NCBI GenBank assembly: GCA_007132865.1 | Contig: SLNU01000247.1 | Location: forward strand, 1-30,849 | Direction: 5' to 3' | DNA: 30,849 nucleotides | Origin: Bacteroidales bacterium | GTDB lineage: Bacteria; Bacteroidota; Bacteroidia; Bacteroidales; UBA7960 | Shown: positions 1 through 7,591 of the stretch, piece by piece | Numbering within the stretch: position 1 is the first letter of the stretch | How the letters are laid out: each line of letters starts with the position of its first letter | Made by a program: the position numbers and the translations under genes | Notes under the pieces: generated by a model | What the model saw: only the letters and a program-made list of their open reading frames with translations | Told to the model about the DNA's origin: nothing | Databases searched by the model: none

Positions 1-412
1 CATGGTCTTCTCCCTCGGCATGTGCTTCGTCCTCATGGTCACAATCCTCCCCATGCACGTGCTCTTCATTCAGGGCATCCAGGTTGCGCACCTCTGTCTT
101 TACGATGCCGGTGGCCACCACGTGCCTGCCTTCAAGCTCCGGGTTGAAGGCCGGGGTAAAATCACCCAGCATGACCAGGATGCTGAATGCCTCGTCATTG
201 GTCTGTACAACCCGCATCTTATCCCCGCTATTGCGGCAAATATGTCCGATGGTGCCCTCGAAACTTACCAGGTGGTCATCCAGTTCAAGCGGATTGCCAA
301 CGATTCCGGCGATCAGGTACTCCTCGGCCACGGCGTCTGCCTGCCGGGCATCCTGTGTGCCGCAGGAAACCATCAGTATCCCTGCGAACAATGCCAATAA
401 TGCTCTCTTCAT
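1..412 (-). CDS. Putative lipoprotein with His/Asp-rich C-terminal region (partial, cut by left edge)
   Basis: The reading frame starts at an ATG at 412 and stays open to the edge, so only the first 137 residues are visible. Residues 1-17 look like a lipoprotein signal: two basic residues, a hydrophobic stretch and a likely lipidated Cys17. The next part (about 35-112) alternates hydrophobic and polar residues like a small beta-rich, OB-fold-like domain, with a HICRNSGDKM segment around Cys59 that I recall from Bacteroidetes lipoproteins of this kind. From about residue 116 the chain becomes very rich in His, Asp and Glu (for example EEHVHGEDCDHEDEAH), which suggests metal binding at the cell envelope; that is inference. 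It is transcribed away from the RQC-HRDC gene. The function is unknown. Confidence 0.75.
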   Translation of the reverse strand, partial: MKRALLALFAGILMVSCGTQDARQADAVAEEYLIAGIVGNPLELDDHLVSFEGTIGHICRNSGDKMRVVQTNDEAFSILVMLGDFTPAFNPELEGRHVVATGIVKTEVRNLDALNEEHVHGEDCDHEDEAHAEGEDH

Positions 413-466
413 TTTGCGCGTTTTAGTTTTTTTGGTTAATGGTCCTAAATATGAATAAAACCACTG

Positions 467-506
467 CAAATTTACTTATAAATCCGGTTCAAATCACACA
501 AAAATA
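467..506 (-). promoter_or_regulatory. Candidate -7 boxes for the left-edge lipoprotein gene
   Basis: Read on the minus strand, two perfect matches to the Bacteroidetes -7 element TAnnTTTG lie upstream of the lipoprotein start: TATTTTTG (506 to 499) and TAAATTTG (474 to 467). The second would give a leader of about 50 bases. Neither has a good TTG at the usual distance, so it is unclear which one is used. The 148-base gap between the two divergent genes holds no other gene. For the plus-strand gene only a weak TAATTTTA (510-517) is visible. Confidence 0.35.
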
Positions 507-560
507 CGCTAATTTTACAAGATAAAACGCATACAAACAAACCTCACCAAACAGTGGCTT

Positions 561-1205
561 ATGGCGGCATACCAAAACCTGACGGCAAGCATCCTCTCCG
601 AGTTTGAAAAAACGGTGGCCAGAATCGTTTTGGCCTGCCTGGAGGAGCTTCCGCTGAACCTTGGGGTCAGGCGGACCATCGACGTGCTGAAGGGGAATCG
701 TTCCCCATTTGCCATCAACAATGACCTGCTGCAGCTAAAGACTTTTTCGGCCCTTAGCGGTTTTACAAGGGACCAGCTGTCTGAGATCATCGATGCATTG
801 ATCAACCATGAATTGGTGAATTTCGAAAATGAATTGGAGGACGGACAGGCCCAGCCAGTCATCAGGATAAACGAGAGGGGCCGTCAGTACCTCAGGGGGG
901 TGTCCACCGGGACCATCCCTCTGCTGGACATTCTTGCAGATCGGGATGTGCCGGACATTCCGCAGGAGGACCAGGACCTGTTCTACAAGCTGAAGCTGAC
1001 CCGCAGGCAGCTCGCAGAGGAGGAGGATTACCCCGCCTTTATGGTTTGCAGCGATGCGGTCCTGCGGTCCATTTGCCTGAAGAAACCATCCGAGCCTGAC
1101 CAGCTGGCACGCATCAAAGGGGTCGGAAAGACCTTCATGCAGCAATACAGCAAACCGTTTTTGTACGTTATCCGTCAATACATCACCCGGGAAAAAGGAT
1201 CCTAA
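561..1205 (+). CDS. Stand-alone RQC-HRDC domain protein (RecQ C-terminal module without helicase)
   Basis: The protein is 214 aa. Residues about 15-90 look like the RQC winged-helix region of RecQ helicases (LGVRRTIDVLKGNRSPF, then a helix-rich part ending in ALINHELV). Residues about 140-210 are an HRDC domain (LFYKLKLTRRQLAEEE, then LARIKGVGKTFMQQY near the end). RecQ normally has a DEAD-box helicase domain and a Cys4 zinc region before these; here the frame closes at a TAA 48 bases upstream of the ATG, and nothing helicase-like lies upstream. The visible parts bind DNA in RecQ, so a DNA-binding role is likely but unproven. It could be a partner of a separate helicase or a conserved small HRDC protein; similar short proteins are sometimes annotated as RecQ. 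The next gene starts 28 bases downstream. Confidence 0.8.
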   Translation: MAAYQNLTASILSEFEKTVARIVLACLEELPLNLGVRRTIDVLKGNRSPFAINNDLLQLKTFSALSGFTRDQLSEIIDALINHELVNFENELEDGQAQPVIRINERGRQYLRGVSTGTIPLLDILADRDVPDIPQEDQDLFYKLKLTRRQLAEEEDYPAFMVCSDAVLRSICLKKPSEPDQLARIKGVGKTFMQQYSKPFLYVIRQYITREKGS

Positions 1206-1233
1206 TGACAGATTAAAGTTTAGCTAGAAGCAG

Positions 1234-2127
1234 ATGGAAGTTAGATTAGGCGAACTGGCCGCCCTGTTTACCGCATGTTGCTGGACCATCACCGCACTGG
1301 CATTTGAATCGGCCAGCCGCAAGGTCGGCAGTGTGGCCGTAAACATCATTCGCCTGGTCATGGCCCTGGTGCTGCTTACGTTGTTCTCCTGGATACGACG
1401 CGGCGTTCCTATTCCAATCGATGCCAGCCTGCATGCATGGTTCTGGCTCGCCATGTCCGGTCTGGCGGGATTCGTGGTGGGGGACCTCTTCCTGTTCAAG
1501 GCCTTTACAGTAATCGGCTCCAGGCTTTCCATGCTTGTGATGACGCTGGTTCCTCCCATAGCGGCACTGGCCGGATGGCTGCTGATGGGCGAAGTGCTGG
1601 GATGGATCCATATTTTGGGCATGACAATGACCATGTCAGGAATCGCACTGGTGATCTTCCACAAGCATTCGGGCAAGCCAAACGCACCCGAAAGGCCCCC
1701 TGTAAAGGGCCTGCTTTTTGCCCTTGGTGGCGCAGTCGGACAAGCAGTGGGACTGGTACTCAGTAAATACGGAATGGGGGATTTCGACCCGTTCGCTTCC
1801 ACCCAGATTCGTGTAATGGCCGGCATATTCGGGTTCACCATCCTGATACAGGTTTTCCGGCGCTGGCTAGCTGTCGGACAGGCCACCCGAAATCGCAGGG
1901 CCATGGCGCTGATGTTGCTTGGGGCCACATTCGGTCCGTTTCTGGGTGTCTCCTTTTCACTGATCGCGGTGCAAAACACGGCCACCGGCATCGCTTCCAC
2001 CATCATGGCCATCACCCCCATTTTGATCATCCCGCCCACATTGATATTTTTTGGACAGAAGATCAGCTGGCAGGAAGTGACGGGTGCCCTGATCAGCGTG
2101 GGTGGGGTGGCACTGTTTTTCTTGTGA
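1234..2127 (+). CDS. DMT superfamily (EamA) permease
   Basis: The protein is 297 aa with about ten hydrophobic segments arranged as two halves of five, the usual EamA layout and length. The first half has the typical WTITALAFESASRK start and a GLAGFVVGDLFLFKAF segment, and the second half ends with IISVGG-like residues in the last helix. This family sits in the inner membrane and exports or imports small metabolites; the substrate cannot be read from the sequence. It lies 28 bases after the RQC-HRDC gene and 30 bases before the penicillin-binding protein gene on the same strand, so co-transcription is possible. The family assignment is firm; the substrate is unknown. Confidence 0.88.
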   Translation: MEVRLGELAALFTACCWTITALAFESASRKVGSVAVNIIRLVMALVLLTLFSWIRRGVPIPIDASLHAWFWLAMSGLAGFVVGDLFLFKAFTVIGSRLSMLVMTLVPPIAALAGWLLMGEVLGWIHILGMTMTMSGIALVIFHKHSGKPNAPERPPVKGLLFALGGAVGQAVGLVLSKYGMGDFDPFASTQIRVMAGIFGFTILIQVFRRWLAVGQATRNRRAMALMLLGATFGPFLGVSFSLIAVQNTATGIASTIMAITPILIIPPTLIFFGQKISWQEVTGALISVGGVALFFL

Positions 2128-2157
2128 GACACGCACAGAAAACATTAAAAACAAGAC

Positions 2158-4374
2158 ATGCCGATCCGACGAAAAATAAAAATAAATAAAAAGACACGGG
2201 AAGAGATTTCCCGCTGGCTAAAAAGGGCCGGACTGTTTGTTGCATTGGTCACAATGCTGGCCGTGGCCATGCTGTGGCTGTCGGTCAGACTTGGATCATT
2301 TGGTGAAATACCCTCGGTCAACGACCTGAGAGCCATAGATAATCATAATTCATCAGAGGTATATTCGTCGGATGGGCTAATGCTGGGAAAATACTTTTTC
2401 CTGGACCGCACGAGCATATTGCTGGATGACATCCCCCTCCATACCGTCGATGCCCTGATCGCCACCGAGGACATCCGGTTTTTCCGGCACCGCGGCACCG
2501 ATTACCGCAGCCTGGGAAGGGTGCTGGTGAAAAACCTGATAATGGGAGAGCGCAGTGCGGGGGGTGGCAGTACGATCACCAGGCAACTGGCAAAGAACCT
2601 GTATCCGCGCGCGGGCAAAGGAATGGCCGGTCTTGCTGCGGAAAAGATCCGGGAAGGGGTGATCGCGCGCAGGCTGGAGAAGGCTTACAGCAAGGAGGAG
2701 ATCCTGGCGCTTTACCTGAACACCGTACATTTTGGCGAGAATGTTTTCGGTATTTCCGCCGCCGCACAACGGTTTTTCAACAAGCCGGCCCATGCGCTTC
2801 AACCCGAGGAAGGGGCCCTGCTGATAGGCATGCTTAAGGCAGGCACCACCTACAACCCGCGACTGTTTCCGGAGCGGTCCCTGATCCGCCGCAATGTGGT
2901 GATCGGGCAGCTGGAGAAGTATGATTTTATCCCGGCCGAAAAGGCAGATTCCCTGAGGTCATTGCCCCTGCATTTCGACTATGCCCCTCTGACCCATGCA
3001 GACGGACCCGCACCCTATTTCCGGGAGCGGCTGCGGCTGGAGCTGATGGGTTGGCTGGATGTGTACAACGAAACCCATGGAACAAGCTATAACTTGTATA
3101 CAGACGGTCTGAGGATCCATACCACCATCGATGCGGCGCTGCAGGCATTGGCGGAGGAAAGTCTCCAAAACCACTTGCTTACGCTGCAGACGCGGGCTGA
3201 CCAGCACTATCAGCTGGCTACCCCCGAAGGGGTCAGCGACTTGCTGGATCAGCTGGGCAGCAGGCCGGGCTCAGACCGGGACTCTATCTTTCGGGCGCAA
3301 ATGCAGGTGCATGGCGCCCTGGTCTCTATCGAGCCGGGAACCGGATATGTACGGGCCTGGATCGGGGGCAAGGACATACGCAGGTTCCAGTTTGACAATG
3401 TGGTTTCCCGGCGTCAGGCGGGTTCTGCGTTTAAGCCTTTCATTTATGCGGCGGCACTGGAAGCTGGGGTCAATCCGTGCGATTCCGTGACAAATGCCCG
3501 TCTTGTGCTGGAGGAATACGGCAATTGGTCACCGAGGAATGTTGGTGACCATTACGAGGGATACTACAGCATGGCCGGTGCCTTGGCCCGATCGGTGAAC
3601 ACGATCTCTGTCAGGTACCTGCTGCAGGTTGGTTTTACGCCGGCCATCCGTCTGGCAGAGCGGGCCGGTATGCGGGGTCCGTTTCCCAGAGTGCCCTCCC
3701 TGGCATTGGGGACCACAGAAGTGTCCCTGCTGGAAATGACCGCTGCCTACTCGATATTCCCCGGCGCAGGAATTCCCGTGAGCCCGCGTTGGCTTTTGCG
3801 CATCGAAGATGCAGAAGGGAACCTGCTATTTACGGCTCCGGGGACTTCCCCCCTGCCTGCCTGCCTCACGCAAGACAATGCCCGTTTGATGAATGCCATG
3901 CTGCAAGGGGTCACCCAATTCGGTACGGCGGCACAGGTGGGCGGACGCCTAAGTGCACGCATGGATGCGGCCGGCAAGACCGGGACCACCCAGCACAACA
4001 TCGACTCTTGGTTCATTGGGTATACACCCGGACTGATCACCGGGGTGTGGACCGGACTGGAAAATCCGGCATTTGCCAGGACCTATCCGCTTCCCTTCGG
4101 GTCTGGTGCTGCAACTGTGCCAATATGGACTGAATTCATGGACCGGACAAACCAGCTGCCCGCCACCCGGCACTACGCCTCGGGAAGGTTTGACCCCCTT
4201 CCCGAAAACCTGTCCGCCATGCTGGACTGCCCAAACTACATAGAGGACACCCCAAGGGAGTCATTCTTTGACAGGCTGTTAAGGCGGGACCCGGACCACC
4301 AGGGGCTGGAACATGATGACAGCCTGGCCCCGCGCCGCCGGAGCCTGATCAGAAGGATCATAGAACTGTTTTAA
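2158..4374 (+). CDS. Class A penicillin-binding protein (bifunctional peptidoglycan glycosyltransferase/transpeptidase, PBP1a-like)
   Basis: This 738-aa inner-membrane enzyme polymerises glycan strands from lipid II and cross-links them. It has a basic cytoplasmic start, one membrane anchor (about 25-45), and a family 51 glycosyltransferase domain with the catalytic Glu104 in EDIRFFRH and the GGSTITRQLAKN motif at 137-148. The transpeptidase domain shows all three motifs: SxxK with nucleophile Ser423 (SAFKPF), SVN at 479-481 and KTGT at 607-610. The C-terminus ends in a short basic tail without a BiPBP_C domain, so a PBP1a-like label fits better than PBP1c. The downstream symporter starts 11 bases after the stop. 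Exact subtype and gene name are uncertain; the activity is not. Confidence 0.92.
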   Translation: MPIRRKIKINKKTREEISRWLKRAGLFVALVTMLAVAMLWLSVRLGSFGEIPSVNDLRAIDNHNSSEVYSSDGLMLGKYFFLDRTSILLDDIPLHTVDALIATEDIRFFRHRGTDYRSLGRVLVKNLIMGERSAGGGSTITRQLAKNLYPRAGKGMAGLAAEKIREGVIARRLEKAYSKEEILALYLNTVHFGENVFGISAAAQRFFNKPAHALQPEEGALLIGMLKAGTTYNPRLFPERSLIRRNVVIGQLEKYDFIPAEKADSLRSLPLHFDYAPLTHADGPAPYFRERLRLELMGWLDVYNETHGTSYNLYTDGLRIHTTIDAALQALAEESLQNHLLTLQTRADQHYQLATPEGVSDLLDQLGSRPGSDRDSIFRAQMQVHGALVSIEPGTGYVRAWIGGKDIRRFQFDNVVSRRQAGSAFKPFIYAAALEAGVNPCDSVTNARLVLEEYGNWSPRNVGDHYEGYYSMAGALARSVNTISVRYLLQVGFTPAIRLAERAGMRGPFPRVPSLALGTTEVSLLEMTAAYSIFPGAGIPVSPRWLLRIEDAEGNLLFTAPGTSPLPACLTQDNARLMNAMLQGVTQFGTAAQVGGRLSARMDAAGKTGTTQHNIDSWFIGYTPGLITGVWTGLENPAFARTYPLPFGSGAATVPIWTEFMDRTNQLPATRHYASGRFDPLPENLSAMLDCPNYIEDTPRESFFDRLLRRDPDHQGLEHDDSLAPRRRSLIRRIIELF

Positions 4375-4385
4375 TGTTTTGCTGA

Positions 4386-5849
4386 ATGGATGAGATCCAA
4401 ACCATCGCACTGAAACCCGATGCCCATACCATATGGTCTTTTGCCGGATACCTGCTGCTGATTGTTGCCATTGGGATCTATTCTGCCCGGTTCTCTTCCA
4501 AAGACATCTCCAATTACTTCATCGGGGGCAGGAAAATGAGCATGCTGGTGGTCGCCCTTTCGGCAGTGGTAAGCGGGCGGAGCGCCTGGCTGCTGCTCGG
4601 GGTGACCGGGATGGCCTTTGTTATGGGGATTTCCGCACTGTGGGCGGTGCTGGGATACACGGTGGTGGAATTTTTCTTGTTTTTTTACTACGCACCGCGA
4701 ATCAGGGCTTTCAGCGAAACGTACGACTGCATTACCTTGCCTGATTTTTTCTCGGCACGCTTTGGGGATAAAAACGGATGGCTGCGGATTATTGTGGTGT
4801 GCATCATCATCTTGTTCATGGTGGCTTACGTATCTGCCCAATTCGTTGCCGGGGGAAAAGCCTTTCACTCCAGCTTCCATACCGGGGAAACTGTCGGACT
4901 GCTGATCACCGCGGCCATCATCCTGTTCTATACCATGGTGGGCGGTTTTTTGGCGGTATCCCTGACCGACACAATACAGGGCATTTTCATGGTCATCGCA
5001 CTGGTCGTGCTGCCGGTAATCGCCATCATGCACCTGGGAGGGTTTGCGGAGTTCTACCACATGGCTGCTGCTTTGGAGGACGGTACATTTTTCAATCCCT
5101 TTGCCCTGGGTGCCGGTGCCCTGGCAGGGTTTCTGGGAATCGGACTGGGTTCCCCGGGCAATCCGCACATCATTGCCCGTTATATGTCCATTAAGAACCC
5201 TGCCCGTCTCAAGATGGTGGCCCTTATCGGCACATCGGCCAATTTTCTTATGGCCCTGGGGGCATTGGCCACCGGCATGGCCGGAAGATTGTTCTACCCG
5301 GAGGCCGCCATGCTCCCGGGAGGAGACCCGGAGAACATCTATCCCTTAATGGCCGGCCAGCACCTCTCCCCCATACTCTTCGGGGTGGTTATCGCCTCCA
5401 TTTTCGCAGCCATCATGTCCACCGCCGACTCACAACTGCTGGTTGCCGCATCAGCCGTGGTGCGCGATATCTATGAGAAGCTTATCTGCAAGGGACAAGC
5501 TTTGACGCAAACAAAACTGGTTGTGCTGAGCCGCCTGGTGGTGGTGGTGCTGGTGGTCATTTCCCTCCTGCTGGGACTAATGGCCGAGAACCTGGTCTTT
5601 TGGCTGGTGCTCTTCGCATGGGCCGGACTGGGGGCCGCATTCGGACCTACCAGCATCCTGGCCCTTTTCTGGAAGGATACCACCCGGAAGGGGGTAATGG
5701 CAGGAATGGTCAGCGGGGCTGTGTGCGTAATCCTGTGGAACCGCCTGCCGGCATTGTCCGGACTAATCTACGAGCTGATCCCAGCGTTTTTGCTTTCATT
5801 CGCTGTGACGGTCATCGTCAGCCTGGCCACCCGCCTGCCTGGCCGATAA
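4386..5849 (+). CDS. putP: Sodium:solute symporter, PutP (sodium/proline) type
   Basis: The protein is 487 aa with about 13 membrane segments, the size of SSS-family transporters. Features seen in PutP are present: SARFSSKDISNYFIGGRK after the first helix, SGRSAWLLLG in the second, GSPGNPHIIARYMSIK in the loop before the middle helices, and STADSQLL in the eighth core helix, where Ser/Thr and Asp-Ser residues shape the sodium site. It would bring proline or a similar solute in with Na+. It follows the penicillin-binding protein gene by 11 bases and ends just before a strong hairpin. Proline as substrate rests on family resemblance only; other SSS substrates are possible. Confidence 0.85.
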   Translation: MDEIQTIALKPDAHTIWSFAGYLLLIVAIGIYSARFSSKDISNYFIGGRKMSMLVVALSAVVSGRSAWLLLGVTGMAFVMGISALWAVLGYTVVEFFLFFYYAPRIRAFSETYDCITLPDFFSARFGDKNGWLRIIVVCIIILFMVAYVSAQFVAGGKAFHSSFHTGETVGLLITAAIILFYTMVGGFLAVSLTDTIQGIFMVIALVVLPVIAIMHLGGFAEFYHMAAALEDGTFFNPFALGAGALAGFLGIGLGSPGNPHIIARYMSIKNPARLKMVALIGTSANFLMALGALATGMAGRLFYPEAAMLPGGDPENIYPLMAGQHLSPILFGVVIASIFAAIMSTADSQLLVAASAVVRDIYEKLICKGQALTQTKLVVLSRLVVVVLVVISLLLGLMAENLVFWLVLFAWAGLGAAFGPTSILALFWKDTTRKGVMAGMVSGAVCVILWNRLPALSGLIYELIPAFLLSFAVTVIVSLATRLPGR

Positions 5850-5852
5850 AAG

Positions 5853-5897
5853 ATATGCGCCGCGAGCAGGTCGAAAAGACCTGCCCGCGGCGCATAT
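5853..5897. terminator. Strong hairpin between convergent genes (possible bidirectional terminator)
   Basis: An inverted repeat with 20-base arms (5853-5872 and 5878-5897) and a 5-base loop (GAAAA) has only one mismatch (A against C). It sits in the gap between the PutP-type gene (ends 5849) and the convergent Spy-like gene (ends 5931), where a terminator for both would be expected. There is no T-run after it on the plus strand; on the minus strand it is followed by CTTTTATC. It could be a terminator or a 3' RNA-stabilising structure. Confidence 0.55.
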
Positions 5898-5930
5898 ACG
5901 GAGCGATTCAGCAAACCGGGATATTACAGC

Positions 5931-6434
5931 TTAATACCGCATCCGGTGCATCCGGGCCGGGCGCATGTCTTGTCCACGACCACCCCTGCCCATGGGTCCG
6001 ACTGCCCTGGCATCATACATTGCACGCTGTTCATCTGTGAGCAGGGCGCGGACCGCCTGCCGGTGTGCGGCAGCTTCTTTCAAGTGGGCGGAACGAAGGC
6101 TTTCCATCTGGTCAATGATGGCGTCAACCTGGGCCATGTCCGGACTGGCCTGTACCATCAACTCACGTTTTTTGGCACGCATGGCATCCATTTGTGCCCT
6201 GTGCTGCACACCCTGCTCCAGGCGTTTGCTGCGCAAGGCAGAAATGGACTCCTGCTGCGCTTCACTAAGCCCTGCAATGGCCAGGCATTGAGCCTGCCTC
6301 GGCAGCTCGCGCTCCTGGCGGATGGGACGGTCAATCGACTGCTGCCTGACACCGGGGCGTCTCTGGGAAATGGCCTCAAATGCAGACAGCATCACAAATC
6401 CTGAAACCATGAGATATACAATTGCTTTTTTCAT
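5931..6434 (-). CDS. Spy/CpxP/ZraP-like periplasmic protein
   Basis: I start it at the ATG at 6434 because the product then opens with a clean signal peptide (MKKAIVYLMVSGFVMLSAF, cleaved around residues 23-24); the ATG 27 bases upstream would put extra residues in front. The 167-aa product is almost wholly helical and charged, with LSEAQQESISALRSKRLE and, near the end, LLTDEQRAMYDARA, which matches the LTxxQ pattern of the Spy/CpxP family of periplasmic chaperones and metal-stress proteins. The last 22 residues are rich in Gly, Arg, Met and His (ending MHRMRY), as in ZraP-like members, so metal binding is possible. It converges on the PutP-type gene. The family is likely; the precise role is unknown. 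Confidence 0.72.
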   Translation of the reverse strand: MKKAIVYLMVSGFVMLSAFEAISQRRPGVRQQSIDRPIRQERELPRQAQCLAIAGLSEAQQESISALRSKRLEQGVQHRAQMDAMRAKKRELMVQASPDMAQVDAIIDQMESLRSAHLKEAAAHRQAVRALLTDEQRAMYDARAVGPMGRGGRGQDMRPARMHRMRY

Positions 6435-6577
6435 AATGGATAAAAAATAATGGTTTAACAATCGGCTTTATTCTTTTGACTAAGTCAGACCGGAAAGGTT
6501 TAATGGCCATAAACCGGGCAAGCATAATGCGCTGCCGTCCCGCGCGCGCGGACCGAAACAATTTTCCCTTATAGTTG

Positions 6578-6606
6578 TTGAAAATGAAAAGGATTTTTTA
6601 CTTTTG
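6578..6606 (+). promoter_or_regulatory. Bacteroidetes-type promoter of the DUF6580 gene
   Basis: TTG at 6578-6580, an 18-base spacer and a perfect -7 box TACTTTTG at 6599-6606. The gap 6435-6657 holds no gene. The TTG at 6604-6606 is in frame with the downstream gene but lies inside the -7 box, which argues for the ATG at 6658 as the real start and for a leader of about 45 bases. Confidence 0.6.
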
Positions 6607-6657
6607 TCTGCGATCAGAAACTGCACGTCTTTACCTACAAAATTTAAATCGGCACAG

Positions 6658-7182
6658 ATGAATAGGAAGGTTCTCTCCCCCAAGATTTTGATTATTAGCG
6701 GAATCATTTTGTTCGCGGCCATGATGCGGCTGGTTCCCCACTACCCCAATTTTACACCAATCGCGGCCATTGCCCTGTTCGGCGGAGCGCATTTCGGGAA
6801 ACGCTGGCTGGCCTTTTTTGTGCCACTCTTTGCCTTGTTCATCAGTGACCTGTTTCTGGGCTTTCACGGAATGATGGTTGCTGTATACATCAGCTTTGCC
6901 CTGGTGGTAGGGATCGGGACCCTGCTGAGGAACAGGATCCGCATTGCACCTGTCCTGGGTGCCACCATCGGAGGTTCCCTGCTGTTTTACCTCGTGACCA
7001 ATTTTGCGGTTTGGGCCGGAAGCCCTTTCTATCCGCAGAGCTTTGGCGGATTAATCAGCTGTTATGTTGCGGCCCTTCCGTTTTTCCACAGCAGCTTGCT
7101 GGGGGACATGTTTTACAGCGGTGTCTTTTTCGGTGGCTACTACCTGGCTGAACAGTACTATCCTGCATTGAAGCGGGCTTAA
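6658..7182 (+). CDS. DUF6580-type membrane protein (putative transport protein)
   Basis: From the ATG at 6658 the product is 174 aa with about five hydrophobic segments. The start RLVPHYPNFTPIAAIALFGGAHFG is the hallmark I associate with DUF6580, a small integral membrane family that resembles substrate-binding (S) components of ECF-type vitamin importers; that comparison is from memory. The second half has LGATIGGSLLFYLVTNFAVW and FHSSLLGDMFYSGVFFGGYY. No ATPase or T component is nearby, so the substrate and even transport itself remain inference. The gene has its own promoter and a weak terminator-like hairpin after it, so it is probably expressed alone. Confidence 0.75.
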   Translation: MNRKVLSPKILIISGIILFAAMMRLVPHYPNFTPIAAIALFGGAHFGKRWLAFFVPLFALFISDLFLGFHGMMVAVYISFALVVGIGTLLRNRIRIAPVLGATIGGSLLFYLVTNFAVWAGSPFYPQSFGGLISCYVAALPFFHSSLLGDMFYSGVFFGGYYLAEQYYPALKRA

Positions 7183-7214
7183 GTGCCTTTCAAAGGAATT
7201 CACTGGCTTTTTTT
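7183..7214 (+). terminator. Weak terminator-like hairpin after the DUF6580 gene
   Basis: After the stop codon, AGTG and CACT flank a small CCTT/AAGG stem with an AATT bulge, followed by GGC and seven Ts (7208-7214). The stem is imperfect, so this is only a candidate. Confidence 0.3.
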
Positions 7215-7231
7215 CCAATGCTGTCCGTTGG

Positions 7232-7263
7232 TTTGTCATCTCCACGGATAATGCGTATTTTTG
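7232..7263 (+). promoter_or_regulatory. Bacteroidetes-type promoter ahead of the small membrane protein-mutL block
   Basis: TTTG at 7232-7235, a 20-base spacer and a perfect -7 box TATTTTTG at 7256-7263. It would drive the small membrane protein gene (ATG at 7300) and, since the gap to mutL is only 25 bases, mutL as well. Confidence 0.65.
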
Positions 7264-7299
7264 TGCTTAGGCAAAACCGACAAAACAAGTCCAGGTACC

Positions 7300-7566
7300 A
7301 TGGCCCTCACTTTTTTCAAAACTCCGAAGAACAAACAGTTCAATTACCGGCCCCTTTACTATGACCAGAAAAAGGAGGAACGGGAAAAACTTCAGAAAAC
7401 CGCCCTGGAGGAAAAGGGCCAGGATTATGAGCAGGCGCTGAGAGATCGCATGCGCATGCGTTGGAAAAGAAGTGCCGGGGCAAAGGATAAAAAAGCCACC
7501 AACCAACGGCTGGTCATTATACTGGTGGTTATTTTCCTGCTTTTTTACCTGGTCTTTTTCATCTAA
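7300..7566 (+). CDS. Small single-pass membrane protein upstream of mutL
   Basis: The product is 88 aa: FFKTPKNKQFNYRPLYYDQ at the start, a highly charged helical middle (about 25-65) and one C-terminal membrane helix (about 69-87, LVIILVVIFLLFYLVFFI). This gives a tail-anchored layout with the charged part probably in the cytoplasm. I recall short proteins with the same FKTPKxxxFNYxPxYYD start beside mutL in other Bacteroidetes, sometimes misnamed riboflavin synthase subunit beta; nothing here resembles a riboflavin enzyme. I chose the ATG at 7300 over an in-frame TTG at 7261, which lies in the -7 box. The function is unknown; the fixed position before mutL suggests a link but does not prove one. 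Confidence 0.8.
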   Translation: MALTFFKTPKNKQFNYRPLYYDQKKEEREKLQKTALEEKGQDYEQALRDRMRMRWKRSAGAKDKKATNQRLVIILVVIFLLFYLVFFI

Positions 7567-7591
7567 GCCCTTTAACTGACCGGACCTTCCC

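Noticed and set aside
1224..2132. 302-residue minus-strand frame antisense to the EamA permease gene
   Set aside because: The plus-strand frame encodes a clear ten-helix permease; the antisense product has no recognisable domain.
6538..6553. Alternating CG run (possible Z-DNA)
   Set aside because: It is short, single and in a non-coding gap; no evidence of function.
6604..6606. TTG as start of the DUF6580 gene
   Set aside because: It lies in the -7 promoter box TACTTTTG; the ATG at 6658 gives the expected family start.
7261..7263. TTG as start of the small membrane protein gene
   Set aside because: It overlaps the -7 box TATTTTTG; the ATG at 7300 matches the conserved beginning.
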